Below are positions 50,701 through 58,589 of a stretch of DNA of 64,000 bases, piece by piece (position 1 is the stretch's first letter; every line of letters begins with the position of its first letter). The translations under genes and the position numbers were made by a program. The stretch lies in assembly GCA_022821725.1 (NCBI GenBank), contig JAJEDB010000091.1, forward strand, positions 62,001 through 126,000, given 5' to 3'. This stretch comes from Candidatus Poribacteria bacterium (GTDB taxonomy: Bacteria; Poribacteria; WGA-4E; WGA-3G). Below the pieces are notes generated by a model, which was given only the letters and a program-made list of their open reading frames with translations, was not told where the DNA came from and made no database searches.

Positions 50701-53557
50701 CAAACTGGATGCCGGTGTTCGCCCCGTTGACCTTGAGGTGTTGGCACTCGTCCTCGACACCGAGTCCATTACGGAAACCAACGCAGATAGCGGGGGTCCG
50801 CAAGGCACAGTCGTTATCAATGCATACACACCCCAACGGACATCTCCAGAGATTGCTTCCCTGAAGTTGATGATCGGCGATGAAGAGGTCGGCGCAGCCG
50901 ATACAGGTGCTCTCGCTACCGCAGAAGAAGTGGCAGCATTACAGCAGAATGCCGACTTTATCACGGATCTCGTTGCGGTTGCAGCGGAAGCGACTGCCAT
51001 GGACGCGTTATCAGGGAAACCTATCTCCTACCCAACCTACCTGAAATGGTCGGTTGAGGTGGATACAACGGCTCTGGAAGATACCATCACAGCCGAGAGT
51101 GGCGACGCAGCACGCGATGCCTCCATGGATAACAATCAGCACTTGGTAACTGCAGTCGCAATCACCAGCGGAGCCGAGGAGGTCCCAGGACGTCCAGGCG
51201 CGAAGACATATCTATCGGTTGATAACGTTGACGATGTCGCCCCACTCGGGCCAACAAACATTGTCGCCGTCGCCGATGTCGCTGGAATGATTGAAGCTGA
51301 CGCAGATGGCAACTATACAGTCGGTGGAATCGTTGATGAAACCGTCGAATCACCGATAGCAATTCTTACTGCTGAACCCACTGCCGATCCCAGCACGTAT
51401 GCCTCGGTTAAGATAGTTCAAGTGGATGCTGACGGTATGATGATTGAGGGCGGTATCGTGATTGAGGGTGAAGCCGGGATGTTGGACCTGACAACCGATG
51501 TCGGCGTGCTTGAAAATGGACCTTATATGCTCCGCGCGCTCGCCGTTGACGAAGCCGGTAATGAGGAAATGCAAACCGAGGAGTCTTCACAAACCACGGT
51601 GAACGTCCTAAACTTCCGAGTCGCTGATGTCGCGCAGTTGAAAGTTACAGCCGTTGACAGTGTGGATGTTCTCAGAACGCCAACCGAACCGATTCCGCTT
51701 CGCAGTTCACTGACGTTCGGCTTTAATGTTGACAACGGTTCCTTAGCTGCTGAAGAACTGAGCGGTTCTGTTGATGGTAGCGAAGTGCCAAGCGAAAGCG
51801 ACGAAGACCCTGAAAATACCTTCTCACTCAAGGTAGATGTTTCAGCGTTATCCGATGGAATGTATACACCGCATGCCGTTGTTACCAAACGGAACGGTTC
51901 CGTTGCCGTCCCATTGAAAGGGATCAATCTGGATACCACCGGTCCGATGGTCGAAATTCAAACGCCTTCGGAAGACGCGACAGTCGCGAGTTTGCCAACC
52001 GTTCACGCAACCTATAACGATGGTGAAGGGAGCGGCACCGACAGTAACGGTCAGGAAGTCTTAGCGTGGGCAACTACGGAACTGACTGCCGGTCCAACAG
52101 TCGGTATCACACGCATCCACCCCGAAGCAGGGGATGTTGATGTCGCCGTCGATCAGAATGCTATTGAAACGGATAACGGCACGTTGGTCTATACCCGAAC
52201 GGATAAACTCGGCGGTGGGGCGTATCGCATAACCGTGCAAGTTGCCGATGTCCTCGGAAACATCGGGGAAGCCACCCGTGAGTTCGCTATCGAAGGGACC
52301 CCCGCAGACACAACAGCACCTGTCATCACTGAAGCGGCTCCGTCTGGAACCATCAGCGGTGAAAGTTGGGTAACCATCTCAGCAGTTGTCAACGATGCGG
52401 AATCCAAGGTGATAAGTGTGAAGTTCGGTATTAACGACCAACCGCTCCGCTCCATCGCACCCGCACAGATCGCTGACGGACGCGTTCAGGTTGCCGATAG
52501 CTTCACAGCAGGAACACATACCGTCAAAGTTATTGCTATTAGCGAAGGCGGTAAAAGAGAACACTCATGGACCTTCACACTGGTCGTTGATAACGTCGCA
52601 CCGACAATCACCTCCATTACGCCAACCGGAACGATCCGTGCTGGACTCCCGGTCATCTCCGCGAGTGCCAACGACGCATCCGGCGTTGACAAAATGGATA
52701 TCGTCCTCATGGATAGCAATGGGAAAGAGGTGAAAGGTGACACCGAAGACGATGGCGAAGACGATGTTGAGGGTATCACACGCTTGGATTTCATGCCTGA
52801 AGCACCTCTCGATGAGGGAACTTACTCGATTGAAGTCCGCGCAACCGATACAATCGGCAACTCTGCCACAGCAAAGGGTAGTTTCACAATCGACTTTGAT
52901 ACTGCCGCACCGGTTATCACGATGTCGGCCCCACAAAATGAGGCACGCCTGACTGAACGCCGTCCGCAGATTTCAATAACTTATGCCGATGCTGAATCTG
53001 GTGTAGATGTCGATTCTATCCGCTTCGTGCTTGATGACCAACTGATTAACCTCAAACCGAATGAGAAATCGGCGTCACAGGTAGTGTATACACCACCTGC
53101 CGAACTCGCTTTCGGGCAACATACGGTTAAACTTGAAGTATCTGACATGGCGCATAAAGAGGGTAACGTTTCTGATAAGAGTAGCGGTGCCCGTGAAGCG
53201 AACATGGCAGTTCATGAGTTTACCTTCTTTGTTGAAAGTGAGGAAGGCCCAGTATTGGCATCGCGTCCGATTAACGCGCCCAACCCGTTCAAGGACAATA
53301 CGCGTATTTCCTTCACATTGACTCGACAATCCACAGTGAGCATCGTCATTTACGATATGACGCTCCGACCGGTTCGAGTCCTTGTCGATAACGAGGTCTG
53401 GGATGCAGGCGAGTACGTTGGCAAAGGTGCTATCGGGTGGGACGGAACGTCCACCGCTGGCGAAGACTTAGCTCGAGGCGTTTACTTCTGTCAGATTATG
53501 GTCGCAGACGGTTTCGAGCCAGAATATGCCATTCTTAAACTCGCGCTGACGCGCTAA
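47723..53557 (+). CDS. Giant secreted Ig-like protein with FlgD/type IX-like C-terminal domain
   Basis: 1944 residues from ATG 47723 with GAGGAGGA upstream. Signal peptide MKKRTLVCFLIFTLCVFYTS..VFGQ (about 1-30). Then a helical region, a PEPT tandem repeat (TPEPTPEPTPEP, about 139-180), a large beta-rich body and at least three Ig-like repeats near the end, each opening DTTAPVI/DNVAPTI/DTAAPVI (about 1531, 1622, 1726). The last about 97 residues (NAPNPFKDNTRISFTL, WDGTSTAGEDLARGVYF) match FlgD Ig-like/type IX sorting domains. Probably exported and surface-attached. Composition is acidic (few Cys). In operon with the PorV-like barrel and LysM genes. Confidence 0.85.
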   Translation: MKKRTLVCFLIFTLCVFYTSIPNTVFGQDASLAQQVAAKYSELLQREDIQAVLPDVLEGLKSDQIQGILSTNPALIGAVVAAPDLLLNFAPDTDPTFIALLKKDTDLQTMLNDPQVQSLLADVEAIDELAGLLNVGAPEPTPEPTPEPTPEPTPEPTPEPVPTPEPVPTPELPPAADVVPADPFAPIMPTNESIHGKSRLGGLALNKVSGRQFVAEVFEKATGQPIEALAAFDGLTQDRFVRMVVEEITRLLEPLVPFPKQQVLQVLRSKDLKFFAEELDGMDLAQGLDRENFGNAVTPMLLELLWDDREGDREYPNRKYITRDSLNLYARVPSVNVEGVRFELSDGTVKEGQRVSDPAVFGSDAIPYTFRLEEALAATNLPAWPALENNLEQLFDRVTLHYSNMLTSKPFPLGIDMQPTFGPEGVVWEADVEVTPGNNYYYYFEVTLAAPLKLEILDREQLAPLFQDAFAGTRIEIADVLSATESHEITMWSMPDPRNLQLADRGIIDALFDDRFREVVGRALGPVLASSLASGQLPTPQQLVGALVKHQANLQKILLGNANKVTTRFEEAFDPMLASVFSVPRIDPQSESLWIAKLSDIPEGNHWLGAFVYDAAGNPLDLMQGEFTVDSSAPEADIVVRPGNTNTGGYLNDDNVYVATAINYNAAATLNITGMPTRGLVAPGEGYLLYQIVRLNQDGTPYQGESSLERPNTWMPLTIKETMLASRVWDDTIAQLLGQGLLPEEIEIPGSGVKIPTRTLPLNTVVAVLGTPDGLRAIQNNPTLKTLGTLLNMDPLVDEQAAQLMVDIFGATVDLINAVPITFGAPDNTVVMPIQGQEENMPLLTGEYGIRALGIDALFNVSAYTAPTRLRIVKPEYDKARVTAVSIRDQNDELHESGTIYSDTTVGVMLTVNVDKRTVHPADIWAEYSTDGVNWKLIGEMKRFLENEGEPTVEVSWDVADFDALASAGDSVMVRAVAKNDLGLIHPSEPFAIKLDAGVRPVDLEVLALVLDTESITETNADSGGPQGTVVINAYTPQRTSPEIASLKLMIGDEEVGAADTGALATAEEVAALQQNADFITDLVAVAAEATAMDALSGKPISYPTYLKWSVEVDTTALEDTITAESGDAARDASMDNNQHLVTAVAITSGAEEVPGRPGAKTYLSVDNVDDVAPLGPTNIVAVADVAGMIEADADGNYTVGGIVDETVESPIAILTAEPTADPSTYASVKIVQVDADGMMIEGGIVIEGEAGMLDLTTDVGVLENGPYMLRALAVDEAGNEEMQTEESSQTTVNVLNFRVADVAQLKVTAVDSVDVLRTPTEPIPLRSSLTFGFNVDNGSLAAEELSGSVDGSEVPSESDEDPENTFSLKVDVSALSDGMYTPHAVVTKRNGSVAVPLKGINLDTTGPMVEIQTPSEDATVASLPTVHATYNDGEGSGTDSNGQEVLAWATTELTAGPTVGITRIHPEAGDVDVAVDQNAIETDNGTLVYTRTDKLGGGAYRITVQVADVLGNIGEATREFAIEGTPADTTAPVITEAAPSGTISGESWVTISAVVNDAESKVISVKFGINDQPLRSIAPAQIADGRVQVADSFTAGTHTVKVIAISEGGKREHSWTFTLVVDNVAPTITSITPTGTIRAGLPVISASANDASGVDKMDIVLMDSNGKEVKGDTEDDGEDDVEGITRLDFMPEAPLDEGTYSIEVRATDTIGNSATAKGSFTIDFDTAAPVITMSAPQNEARLTERRPQISITYADAESGVDVDSIRFVLDDQLINLKPNEKSASQVVYTPPAELAFGQHTVKLEVSDMAHKEGNVSDKSSGAREANMAVHEFTFFVESEEGPVLASRPINAPNPFKDNTRISFTLTRQSTVSIVIYDMTLRPVRVLVDNEVWDAGEYVGKGAIGWDGTSTAGEDLARGVYFCQIMVADGFEPEYAILKLALTR

Positions 53558-53631
53558 GTATACCGCAGTCTGCATATCGGGAATTGGACAGGGGTCCAGT
53601 TCCCGATGTGGACAGTCTTTTGGAGGATATA

Positions 53632-54630
53632 ATGTTAATGACAAAGCACAGTTTTAGATGGGCTTGCAAACAGGGCCCAAAATTGCTATGCGGTTTAATA
53701 CCACTTTTCTTTCTTATCCTAGCGGTGTCACCGGTCAGCTTTGCCGGAGTGGATGCCATGCCACACCTACGGCTTGGTGCCGGCGCGCGCTCGATCGGCA
53801 TGGGCGGTGCCTTCACAGCAATCGCCGATGATGCCACCGCAACCGTTTGGAACCCAGCAGGACTCGGCTCCGCAGCGGATTTAAGTCTCAATTTTTCAAC
53901 GCAGCAACTCGATCTGGATAGAACCCATAACTTCATCGCATTGACGAAAGCACTCGGGTCAGCAGGATCTATCGGACTTGCTGTCACAAATGCAGGGGTC
54001 AGCGGTATCCAGCAATACGATGCAAGGGAACGCTACGGCGGCACATTTAACTATAGTGCAAACGCCTATTCCCTCTCCTATGGCATTGGGTTCGGAAGCT
54101 TCGGGATCGGCCTAACAGGACGTATGTTGGCAGATAACTTTGGCGCAGAGGGTGTCGAAAGCCAGAGCGGGTTTGGCGGTGTAGATGTCGGACTCATGGG
54201 ACATGCACTCCACATAGATGTCGGCGAGGAGAAGGTCCCCACTTTCCACTACGGACTCGCTGTGAAATATTTAGGCGCAGCACTTGGGGAAGATACCGTG
54301 CCGATGGTGATTAACGTCGGAGCCGCCTATAATCTCTATGTAGGGAACGTCGTCACATTTGCAGCCGATCTCGAGCAAGAGATGGTCAACCTTGACGAGA
54401 GCGCGACAAGCCTAAGACTCGGTACTGAATATACCATTGTCACTTACAAGTCCACTGCTCTTGCCATCCGAGGCGGGATCAAAGCCTCACGCGACACGCA
54501 AAACCTCTTCGGAGGGTTTGGCGTAAACATCGGTGGCTTGCAGGTTGACTATGCCATTCAAGATGGCATGGCAAGTGAAATTAACGGTGTCGGATCGACT
54601 CACTTTGCGTCCCTCTCTTATAGATTTTAA
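53632..54630 (+). CDS. PorV/PorQ-family outer-membrane beta-barrel protein
   Basis: 332 residues from ATG 53632, with TGGAGGATA upstream; 53638 is an alternative. Signal peptide with FFLILAVSPVSFAG ends near residue 38. The hallmark RSIGMGGAFTAIADDATATV then WNPAGLG follows (about 59-86), as in PorV/UPF0164/FadL-like barrels. After it come alternating amphipathic strands, ending in an aromatic F (ASLSYRF), the usual barrel C terminus. PorV shuttles type IX cargo in Bacteroidetes. Here it sits 74 bases after a gene whose product ends in a T9SS-like domain, so a cargo-handling role is plausible but unproven. Confidence 0.85.
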   Translation: MLMTKHSFRWACKQGPKLLCGLIPLFFLILAVSPVSFAGVDAMPHLRLGAGARSIGMGGAFTAIADDATATVWNPAGLGSAADLSLNFSTQQLDLDRTHNFIALTKALGSAGSIGLAVTNAGVSGIQQYDARERYGGTFNYSANAYSLSYGIGFGSFGIGLTGRMLADNFGAEGVESQSGFGGVDVGLMGHALHIDVGEEKVPTFHYGLAVKYLGAALGEDTVPMVINVGAAYNLYVGNVVTFAADLEQEMVNLDESATSLRLGTEYTIVTYKSTALAIRGGIKASRDTQNLFGGFGVNIGGLQVDYAIQDGMASEINGVGSTHFASLSYRF

Positions 54631-54642
54631 AGGAGATAACTG

Positions 54643-55506
54643 ATGAAAATGCTAAGAGGCACACTGAAGTTGGCACTAATTCTGTACATTTGCGCAGCAC
54701 TCAGTGGCGTTTACGTGTTATCCGCATCTGCGAAAATTACACCCCATGCGGGGGACGACGGCACTACGCTTATCACTATTGTAAAAGGGGATACCCTCTG
54801 GGATCTCTGCCAAGAGCATCTGCAGGACCCACTCCGATGGCGAGAACTGAGTAAATATAACGACTTCACCAACCCACACCTCATCTATCCCGGCGAGACA
54901 TTGCGGATTCCAATCGCTATGATGAAAGAGGTCAAGGACGTTGCTGAAGAGGAACTTGCCGCTCAGCAGGCGGAACTTGAAAAGTTAAGAGCAGAATTGG
55001 CGGAATCCGAAGCAACGCGGGATAAACTCGAAGCTGAAATTAACGGACTCAACATGAGTATGGGTGAACTCAAAGCGCAAATCGAGGCACTTGAGGCAAG
55101 CCTAAAATCACAAGAAAAGTTAATGGCTGCTGTAAGTCAATCTGGCGACGCAATCTCTTCCGCTATCAAAGAAGCCTTGGCAGCGAAAAAAGCGGCTATC
55201 GTTGACCGCATTGCCAAGCTTGATATGCATCTTAAAGAAGCAGCGAAAGTGATTGAAGCACAAAAAATGCAAGCGAAAGCAACCCACGAACGCATTAAAT
55301 CCATCGAAGCGGACGTGAAGATGCTGTTGACGAACGTTGAAGCCAACCAAAAGGCGATCAACGAGGTCAAGATGATACTTGAGGATGCCAAAGGGGTCCA
55401 CGAGGAACTCTCCTCATCTAAGCGCGCTCTGGTTTTTCTGACAACTTTAGCAGCGGGTGTCGGTTTGTTTGCTATCAACACTATCGGTGGACGTAGCGGC
55501 GAATAA
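54643..55506 (+). CDS. LysM-domain coiled-coil protein with C-terminal membrane helix
   Basis: 287 residues. An N-terminal signal or anchor (LALILYICAALSGVYVLSASA, about 8-28), one LysM domain (TIVKGDTLWDLCQEHLQDPL through HLIYPGETLRIP, about 45-90), then an unbroken coiled coil (about 97-265, AEEELAAQQAELEKLRAELAE in part) and a hydrophobic C-terminal segment (ALVFLTTLAAGVGLFAINTIG, about 262-282). LysM binds peptidoglycan, so this could tether the barrel or surface protein to the cell wall. GGAGATAAC precedes the ATG, 12 bases after the barrel gene. A terminator follows. Confidence 0.85.
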   Translation: MKMLRGTLKLALILYICAALSGVYVLSASAKITPHAGDDGTTLITIVKGDTLWDLCQEHLQDPLRWRELSKYNDFTNPHLIYPGETLRIPIAMMKEVKDVAEEELAAQQAELEKLRAELAESEATRDKLEAEINGLNMSMGELKAQIEALEASLKSQEKLMAAVSQSGDAISSAIKEALAAKKAAIVDRIAKLDMHLKEAAKVIEAQKMQAKATHERIKSIEADVKMLLTNVEANQKAINEVKMILEDAKGVHEELSSSKRALVFLTTLAAGVGLFAINTIGGRSGE

Positions 55507-55525
55507 GCGAAATCCATCACCTTTT

Positions 55526-55564
55526 AGGCAGGGAGGGTGTTTCAAGCCCCTCCCTGCCTTTTTT
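55526..55564 (+). terminator. Rho-independent terminator of the surface-protein operon
   Basis: AGGCAGGGAGGG (55526-55537) pairs with CCCTCCCTGCCT (55548-55559), loop about 10 bases, followed by a T run to 55564. A 12-bp GC-rich stem; a strong terminator. Confidence 0.95.
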
Positions 55565-55600
55565 ATACAATTCGCTATATGTATCAAAGGTCCTGGATAT

Positions 55601-56221
55601 ATGTCATCAAATATCGCTAAATATCCTAAGGGAGACACCCACGCAAAAATGCCTCCCTTCACGCAGACAATCAAACTTTACGGCGATAGAACGGGGAGTA
55701 AGGGGACCTTTAAATTTGCCGGTCTTGCATGGATGCAGGACACCAAAGTTATCCTTGTGCAAGGTGACGCACAAAGTCTGAGCAATGCTCCGGAGTGGCG
55801 GTGTTTTCTACGGCTTATAACATTGGCACATCGCCTCAAAAAGCCTATTGTTTTGTGGAATCTGCCCGTTGTTCATATCGCTACAGTCCAACGTCGGACC
55901 TCGTTGGATTGTGCACAGGCAATCCAAAACGCTGAATTGGAACTCCTAAAATTGCCATATCCTATCATCACGGTTTTCGACGAAGCTTATGACAGCACTT
56001 ACGCCTATCCAGAACTTATATGGAGCGACGGCATTGTACTCGTGACACCACCGGATGCACAATTTTCTGAACACGAAAAAGTGAAAATCGCGCGATACCC
56101 AACGGACATTGAATCCGCAATTTTGGAACTCCTCTGTCAAGCGACACCGATGCCTGCCTCACAATTAATCAAAAATCGGCAAGAATCCTTACGGTTTGCA
56201 GCGAAAAGCAGGAATAGTTAG
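55601..56221 (+). CDS. AccA-like crotonase-fold protein, function unknown
   Basis: 206 residues from ATG 55601 with AAAGG upstream; the frame opens further back through the terminator, which is not credible. Residues about 35-160 follow the beta-alpha pattern of the acetyl-CoA carboxyltransferase alpha subunit: FKFAGLAWMQDTKVILVQGD, LRLITLAHRLKKPIVLWNLP, AIQNAELELLKLPYPIITVF. The Gly-rich oxyanion loops of true AccA (SGGALA, PEGCA) are not seen, and it is shorter than AccA (about 320). So a degenerate or repurposed homologue is likely. Stand-alone between a terminator and a repeat. Confidence 0.5.
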   Translation: MSSNIAKYPKGDTHAKMPPFTQTIKLYGDRTGSKGTFKFAGLAWMQDTKVILVQGDAQSLSNAPEWRCFLRLITLAHRLKKPIVLWNLPVVHIATVQRRTSLDCAQAIQNAELELLKLPYPIITVFDEAYDSTYAYPELIWSDGIVLVTPPDAQFSEHEKVKIARYPTDIESAILELLCQATPMPASQLIKNRQESLRFAAKSRNS

Positions 56222-56312
56222 TGATTTAGAACGCGTAGGGGTTGGGTCACCCAACCCGTCCAGGAAACGGCTCTACGGAGAAGTCCATCGTTTTCGGGAC
56301 TGACCTGACCGA

Positions 56313-56475
56313 ACCGCAAGGTAAAATTAAAAAATAAAGGACACGCAGCCTGCAACAATACGCAGAAACACCCAGGCAAAAACACGCAGGCGGATATGAG
56401 GAACGCATTTGATAGTTCCAACGCCCGTTGTTCCTCCGCAAGGTAAAATTAAAAATCCGCAAGGAATAATTAAAG
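56313..56475. repeat. Dispersed intergenic repeat (family D, copy 3)
   Basis: The core at 56347-56400 carries GCAACAATACGCAGAAACAC and AAAACACGCAGGCGGATATG. Three short units of CCGCAAGG(T/A)A(A)AATTAAA type lie at 56313, 56436 and 56457. The last ends 2 bases before the phosphatidyltransferase ATG and carries AAGGA at a workable ribosome-binding distance. Confidence 0.75.
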
Positions 56476-56476
56476 A

Positions 56477-57100
56477 ATGTTTGAAGCCAAATTAAAACCC
56501 CGACTTGAAATGATCCTGTCGCGCGTCGCAAATAAAATGGTGGCAATCGGTATCACAGCCAATATGGTCACGCTCTTCGGGTTCGTCGTGAACCTCATCG
56601 CGGCCTTTTACTTTGCAACAGGGCATCTCGTCACCGGGGGGATCCTGATTCTGTTCGGGGGGAGTTTTGATATGATAGACGGGGCAGTAGCACGCGCACA
56701 GAGAAATCCACGCGCATCCGGCGCACTTTTGGATTCCGTCATTGATCGATACTCCGAAGGGTTTCTGCTCCTTGGAGCGCTCATCTACTTTTACAGTTTG
56801 GAAAGTCTACTTGGGATAGTGCTCGCGTTCAGCGCATGGTTCGGTTCAATACTCGTCAGCTATGTGAGGGCAAGGGCGGAGGGACTTCAGGTGACCTGCA
56901 AGGTAGGACTCATGCAACGACCGGAACGCATTATTTTACTCGGCGCTGGGACTGTGCTACAAGGCGCACTGCTACACAAGTTTCCCTACCTCCAAAGCAC
57001 AGGAATGATTCTTCTGTGTACACTCGGTATACTCACACTCACCTCACACATTACCGCCATCCACCGCCTTATCTTTTCGTATCAAGAATTAAGTCGCTAA
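56477..57100 (+). CDS. CDP-alcohol phosphatidyltransferase
   Basis: 207 residues, about five to six transmembrane segments. The full family motif DxxDGxxARxxxxxxxxGxxxDxxxD is present as FDMIDGAVARAQRNP then RASGALLDSVIDRYSEG (about 57-90). It joins a CDP-activated lipid to an alcohol such as glycerol-phosphate, inositol or serine at the inner membrane. The acceptor cannot be read from this sequence; PgsA-like is the most common case. The ribosome-binding site seems to come from the family D repeat. It overlaps the convergent TSUP gene by 4 bases. Confidence 0.9.
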   Translation: MFEAKLKPRLEMILSRVANKMVAIGITANMVTLFGFVVNLIAAFYFATGHLVTGGILILFGGSFDMIDGAVARAQRNPRASGALLDSVIDRYSEGFLLLGALIYFYSLESLLGIVLAFSAWFGSILVSYVRARAEGLQVTCKVGLMQRPERIILLGAGTVLQGALLHKFPYLQSTGMILLCTLGILTLTSHITAIHRLIFSYQELSR

Positions 57101-57891
57101 CCAAGTCCGAGAAGCGATTTAATATCTAAATTAAAGGGGGCTAACGCAAGGTTCGTCGCAAAGGCAAGCACAGTTACAACGAGAACCACTTTAATCCATT
57201 TATCGCCTTTTTCGACAGCCCAATGGCTTCCAATCCATGCGCCTGTAGCATTCCCTATCGCTAACGTCACCCCTAAAGTCCAATCAACCTGCTTGTTCAT
57301 AATAAAAGTGCCGAGCGCAACCACGGTATAACAGAAGATAACGAAAACTTTTATCGCGTTCGTCCGAACGAGATCAATACCCGTCAAAAGGCGCAATGCC
57401 GTTATAACAAGCAGTCCTACACCTGCTTGAATGAAACCCCCGTAGATCCCGATAAAGAAGAATACAACCATCGCGATGACTTTAGCACCTGTCCTGCTAC
57501 TTTCAATCCTATCCTTTAACCGTGCTGTCGGGTTCAGCAATGTTAAGCTAAGCATAATCAACATCACGGCTGCGAGAATGAATTGGAACAGGGCTGCATC
57601 CGTCCCAATCGCAATTTTAGCACCTATCCATGCCCCGATAGCTGCGGGGACAGCAAGTAAGATGCCATACCGAAAATCAGAAACCCCCTTACGCCGGAAC
57701 CCCATAATGGCACTGAGGTTTTGAAAGAAAATAGCGACCCGGTTTGTGCCGTTTGCTAATGTCGGATCGGAGGTCAGGAAGATGAGCATCGGAAGTGCCA
57801 ACAACGAGCCACCCGCAGCGACTGTGTTTAAGAAACCTGCAGCAATGCCTGTACCAAACAGCAAGACCGTGTGCAAAAGATTGAATTCCAT
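57097..57891 (-). CDS. TSUP (TauE/SafE) family permease
   Basis: 264 residues with about eight hydrophobic segments. N-terminal AAGFLNTVAAGGSLLALPML (near 17) is the TauE/SafE repeat signature, and the second half repeats the pattern in FFFIGIYGGFIQAGVGLLVI (near 130). Family members export sulfite, sulfoacetate or related organosulfur anions, or move other small molecules. Nothing nearby identifies the cargo. It is 10 bases after a small membrane gene on the same strand. Confidence 0.88.
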   Translation of the reverse strand: MEFNLLHTVLLFGTGIAAGFLNTVAAGGSLLALPMLIFLTSDPTLANGTNRVAIFFQNLSAIMGFRRKGVSDFRYGILLAVPAAIGAWIGAKIAIGTDAALFQFILAAVMLIMLSLTLLNPTARLKDRIESSRTGAKVIAMVVFFFIGIYGGFIQAGVGLLVITALRLLTGIDLVRTNAIKVFVIFCYTVVALGTFIMNKQVDWTLGVTLAIGNATGAWIGSHWAVEKGDKWIKVVLVVTVLAFATNLALAPFNLDIKSLLGLG

Positions 57892-57900
57892 TTTATGCCC

Positions 57901-58197
57901 CTATGATTTTCCCTTTTTTGATGAATTAGAGAATATCTGGCGATATTTCGCAAAGCCGATCAGAACGAGCGCAGCAATATTGCCGAAGATGATAGCACTG
58001 CCAAACCCCGCGATTACCAAAAAACCGCCAATCCGAAGCACTCCATCTCCAAACGGACACTGCCAGTTTAAAATAAAAATAGCCACAGCAGGAATCACGA
58101 TGCCAAGTATGAATCCTATTCCCGCAGCAGCACCAGCAACGTTCTGAAATTTTTTTACCATCGGCAGCTGAACTTCAAATTTTCTAGTGATAGCCAT
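57901..58197 (-). CDS. Small membrane protein of unknown function
   Basis: 98 residues from an ATG at 58197; the open frame reaches 58359 but the upstream part is low-complexity and unlikely. Two hydrophobic segments, VAGAAAGIGFILGIVIPAVA (about 16-38) and LVIAGFGSAIIFGNIAALVL (about 58-80), are followed by a basic tail. Same strand as and just upstream of the TSUP permease, so probably co-transcribed. I do not recognise it. The start is uncertain. Confidence 0.5.
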   Translation of the reverse strand: MAITRKFEVQLPMVKKFQNVAGAAAGIGFILGIVIPAVAIFILNWQCPFGDGVLRIGGFLVIAGFGSAIIFGNIAALVLIGFAKYRQIFSNSSKKGKS

Positions 58198-58321
58198 CTG
58201 AGCATCGTCCCACCATTGAAAAGGATAGTATGAATGTTTGAAACAGACGAAAGCCACCGACTGAAACAGCCAATGGCTTTCTTGCGCATATCTACAAATC
58301 ATTGTTTGTAGAAAAAGGCAA

Positions 58322-58486
58322 TTATTTTTCAGGTTTACTATCAATCTTACTCGTATCAATCCCTTTTGCCTTTAGTTCTTTCAAGATTTCTTGTCTGCCT
58401 TCGGCTTTACCTTCGGCACGGAGTTTTGCATCCCGCTTTTCTTTTTGATCTTTCCATTGTTCCCATCTCACTGCTGCCCATTGCAT
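58322..58486 (-). CDS. Small highly charged protein
   Basis: 54 residues from ATG 58486 with AAGGAGG 10 bases upstream, a very good site. Sequence starts MQWAAVRWEQWKDQKEKRDA and continues with Lys/Glu/Arg-rich helical turns, including EGKAEGRQEILKELKAKG. This C-terminal style is seen at the ends of Rpn/PD-(D/E)XK-type putative transposase proteins, so it may be a detached fragment, but no nuclease domain is present. Function unknown. Confidence 0.5.
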   Translation of the reverse strand: MQWAAVRWEQWKDQKEKRDAKLRAEGKAEGRQEILKELKAKGIDTSKIDSKPEK

Positions 58487-58589
58487 AATACGTATACCTC
58501 CTTCAACTGCTACTGATTTTTGGCAATTATACCCTTTTTGCACATATTTGTCAAGTGAAATAAGGTCTTTGTTCGGAAAAACTGAAAGT

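Noticed and set aside
50422..51000. 192-codon antisense frame inside the giant gene
   Set aside because: Low-complexity Ser/Ala/Thr translation with no site; it is a shadow of biased codon use in the real gene.
58198..58359. Longer N terminus for the small membrane protein upstream of the TSUP gene
   Set aside because: The upstream part is Cys/Phe/His-rich and looks non-coding; the ATG at 58197 gives a compact two-helix protein. Uncertain.
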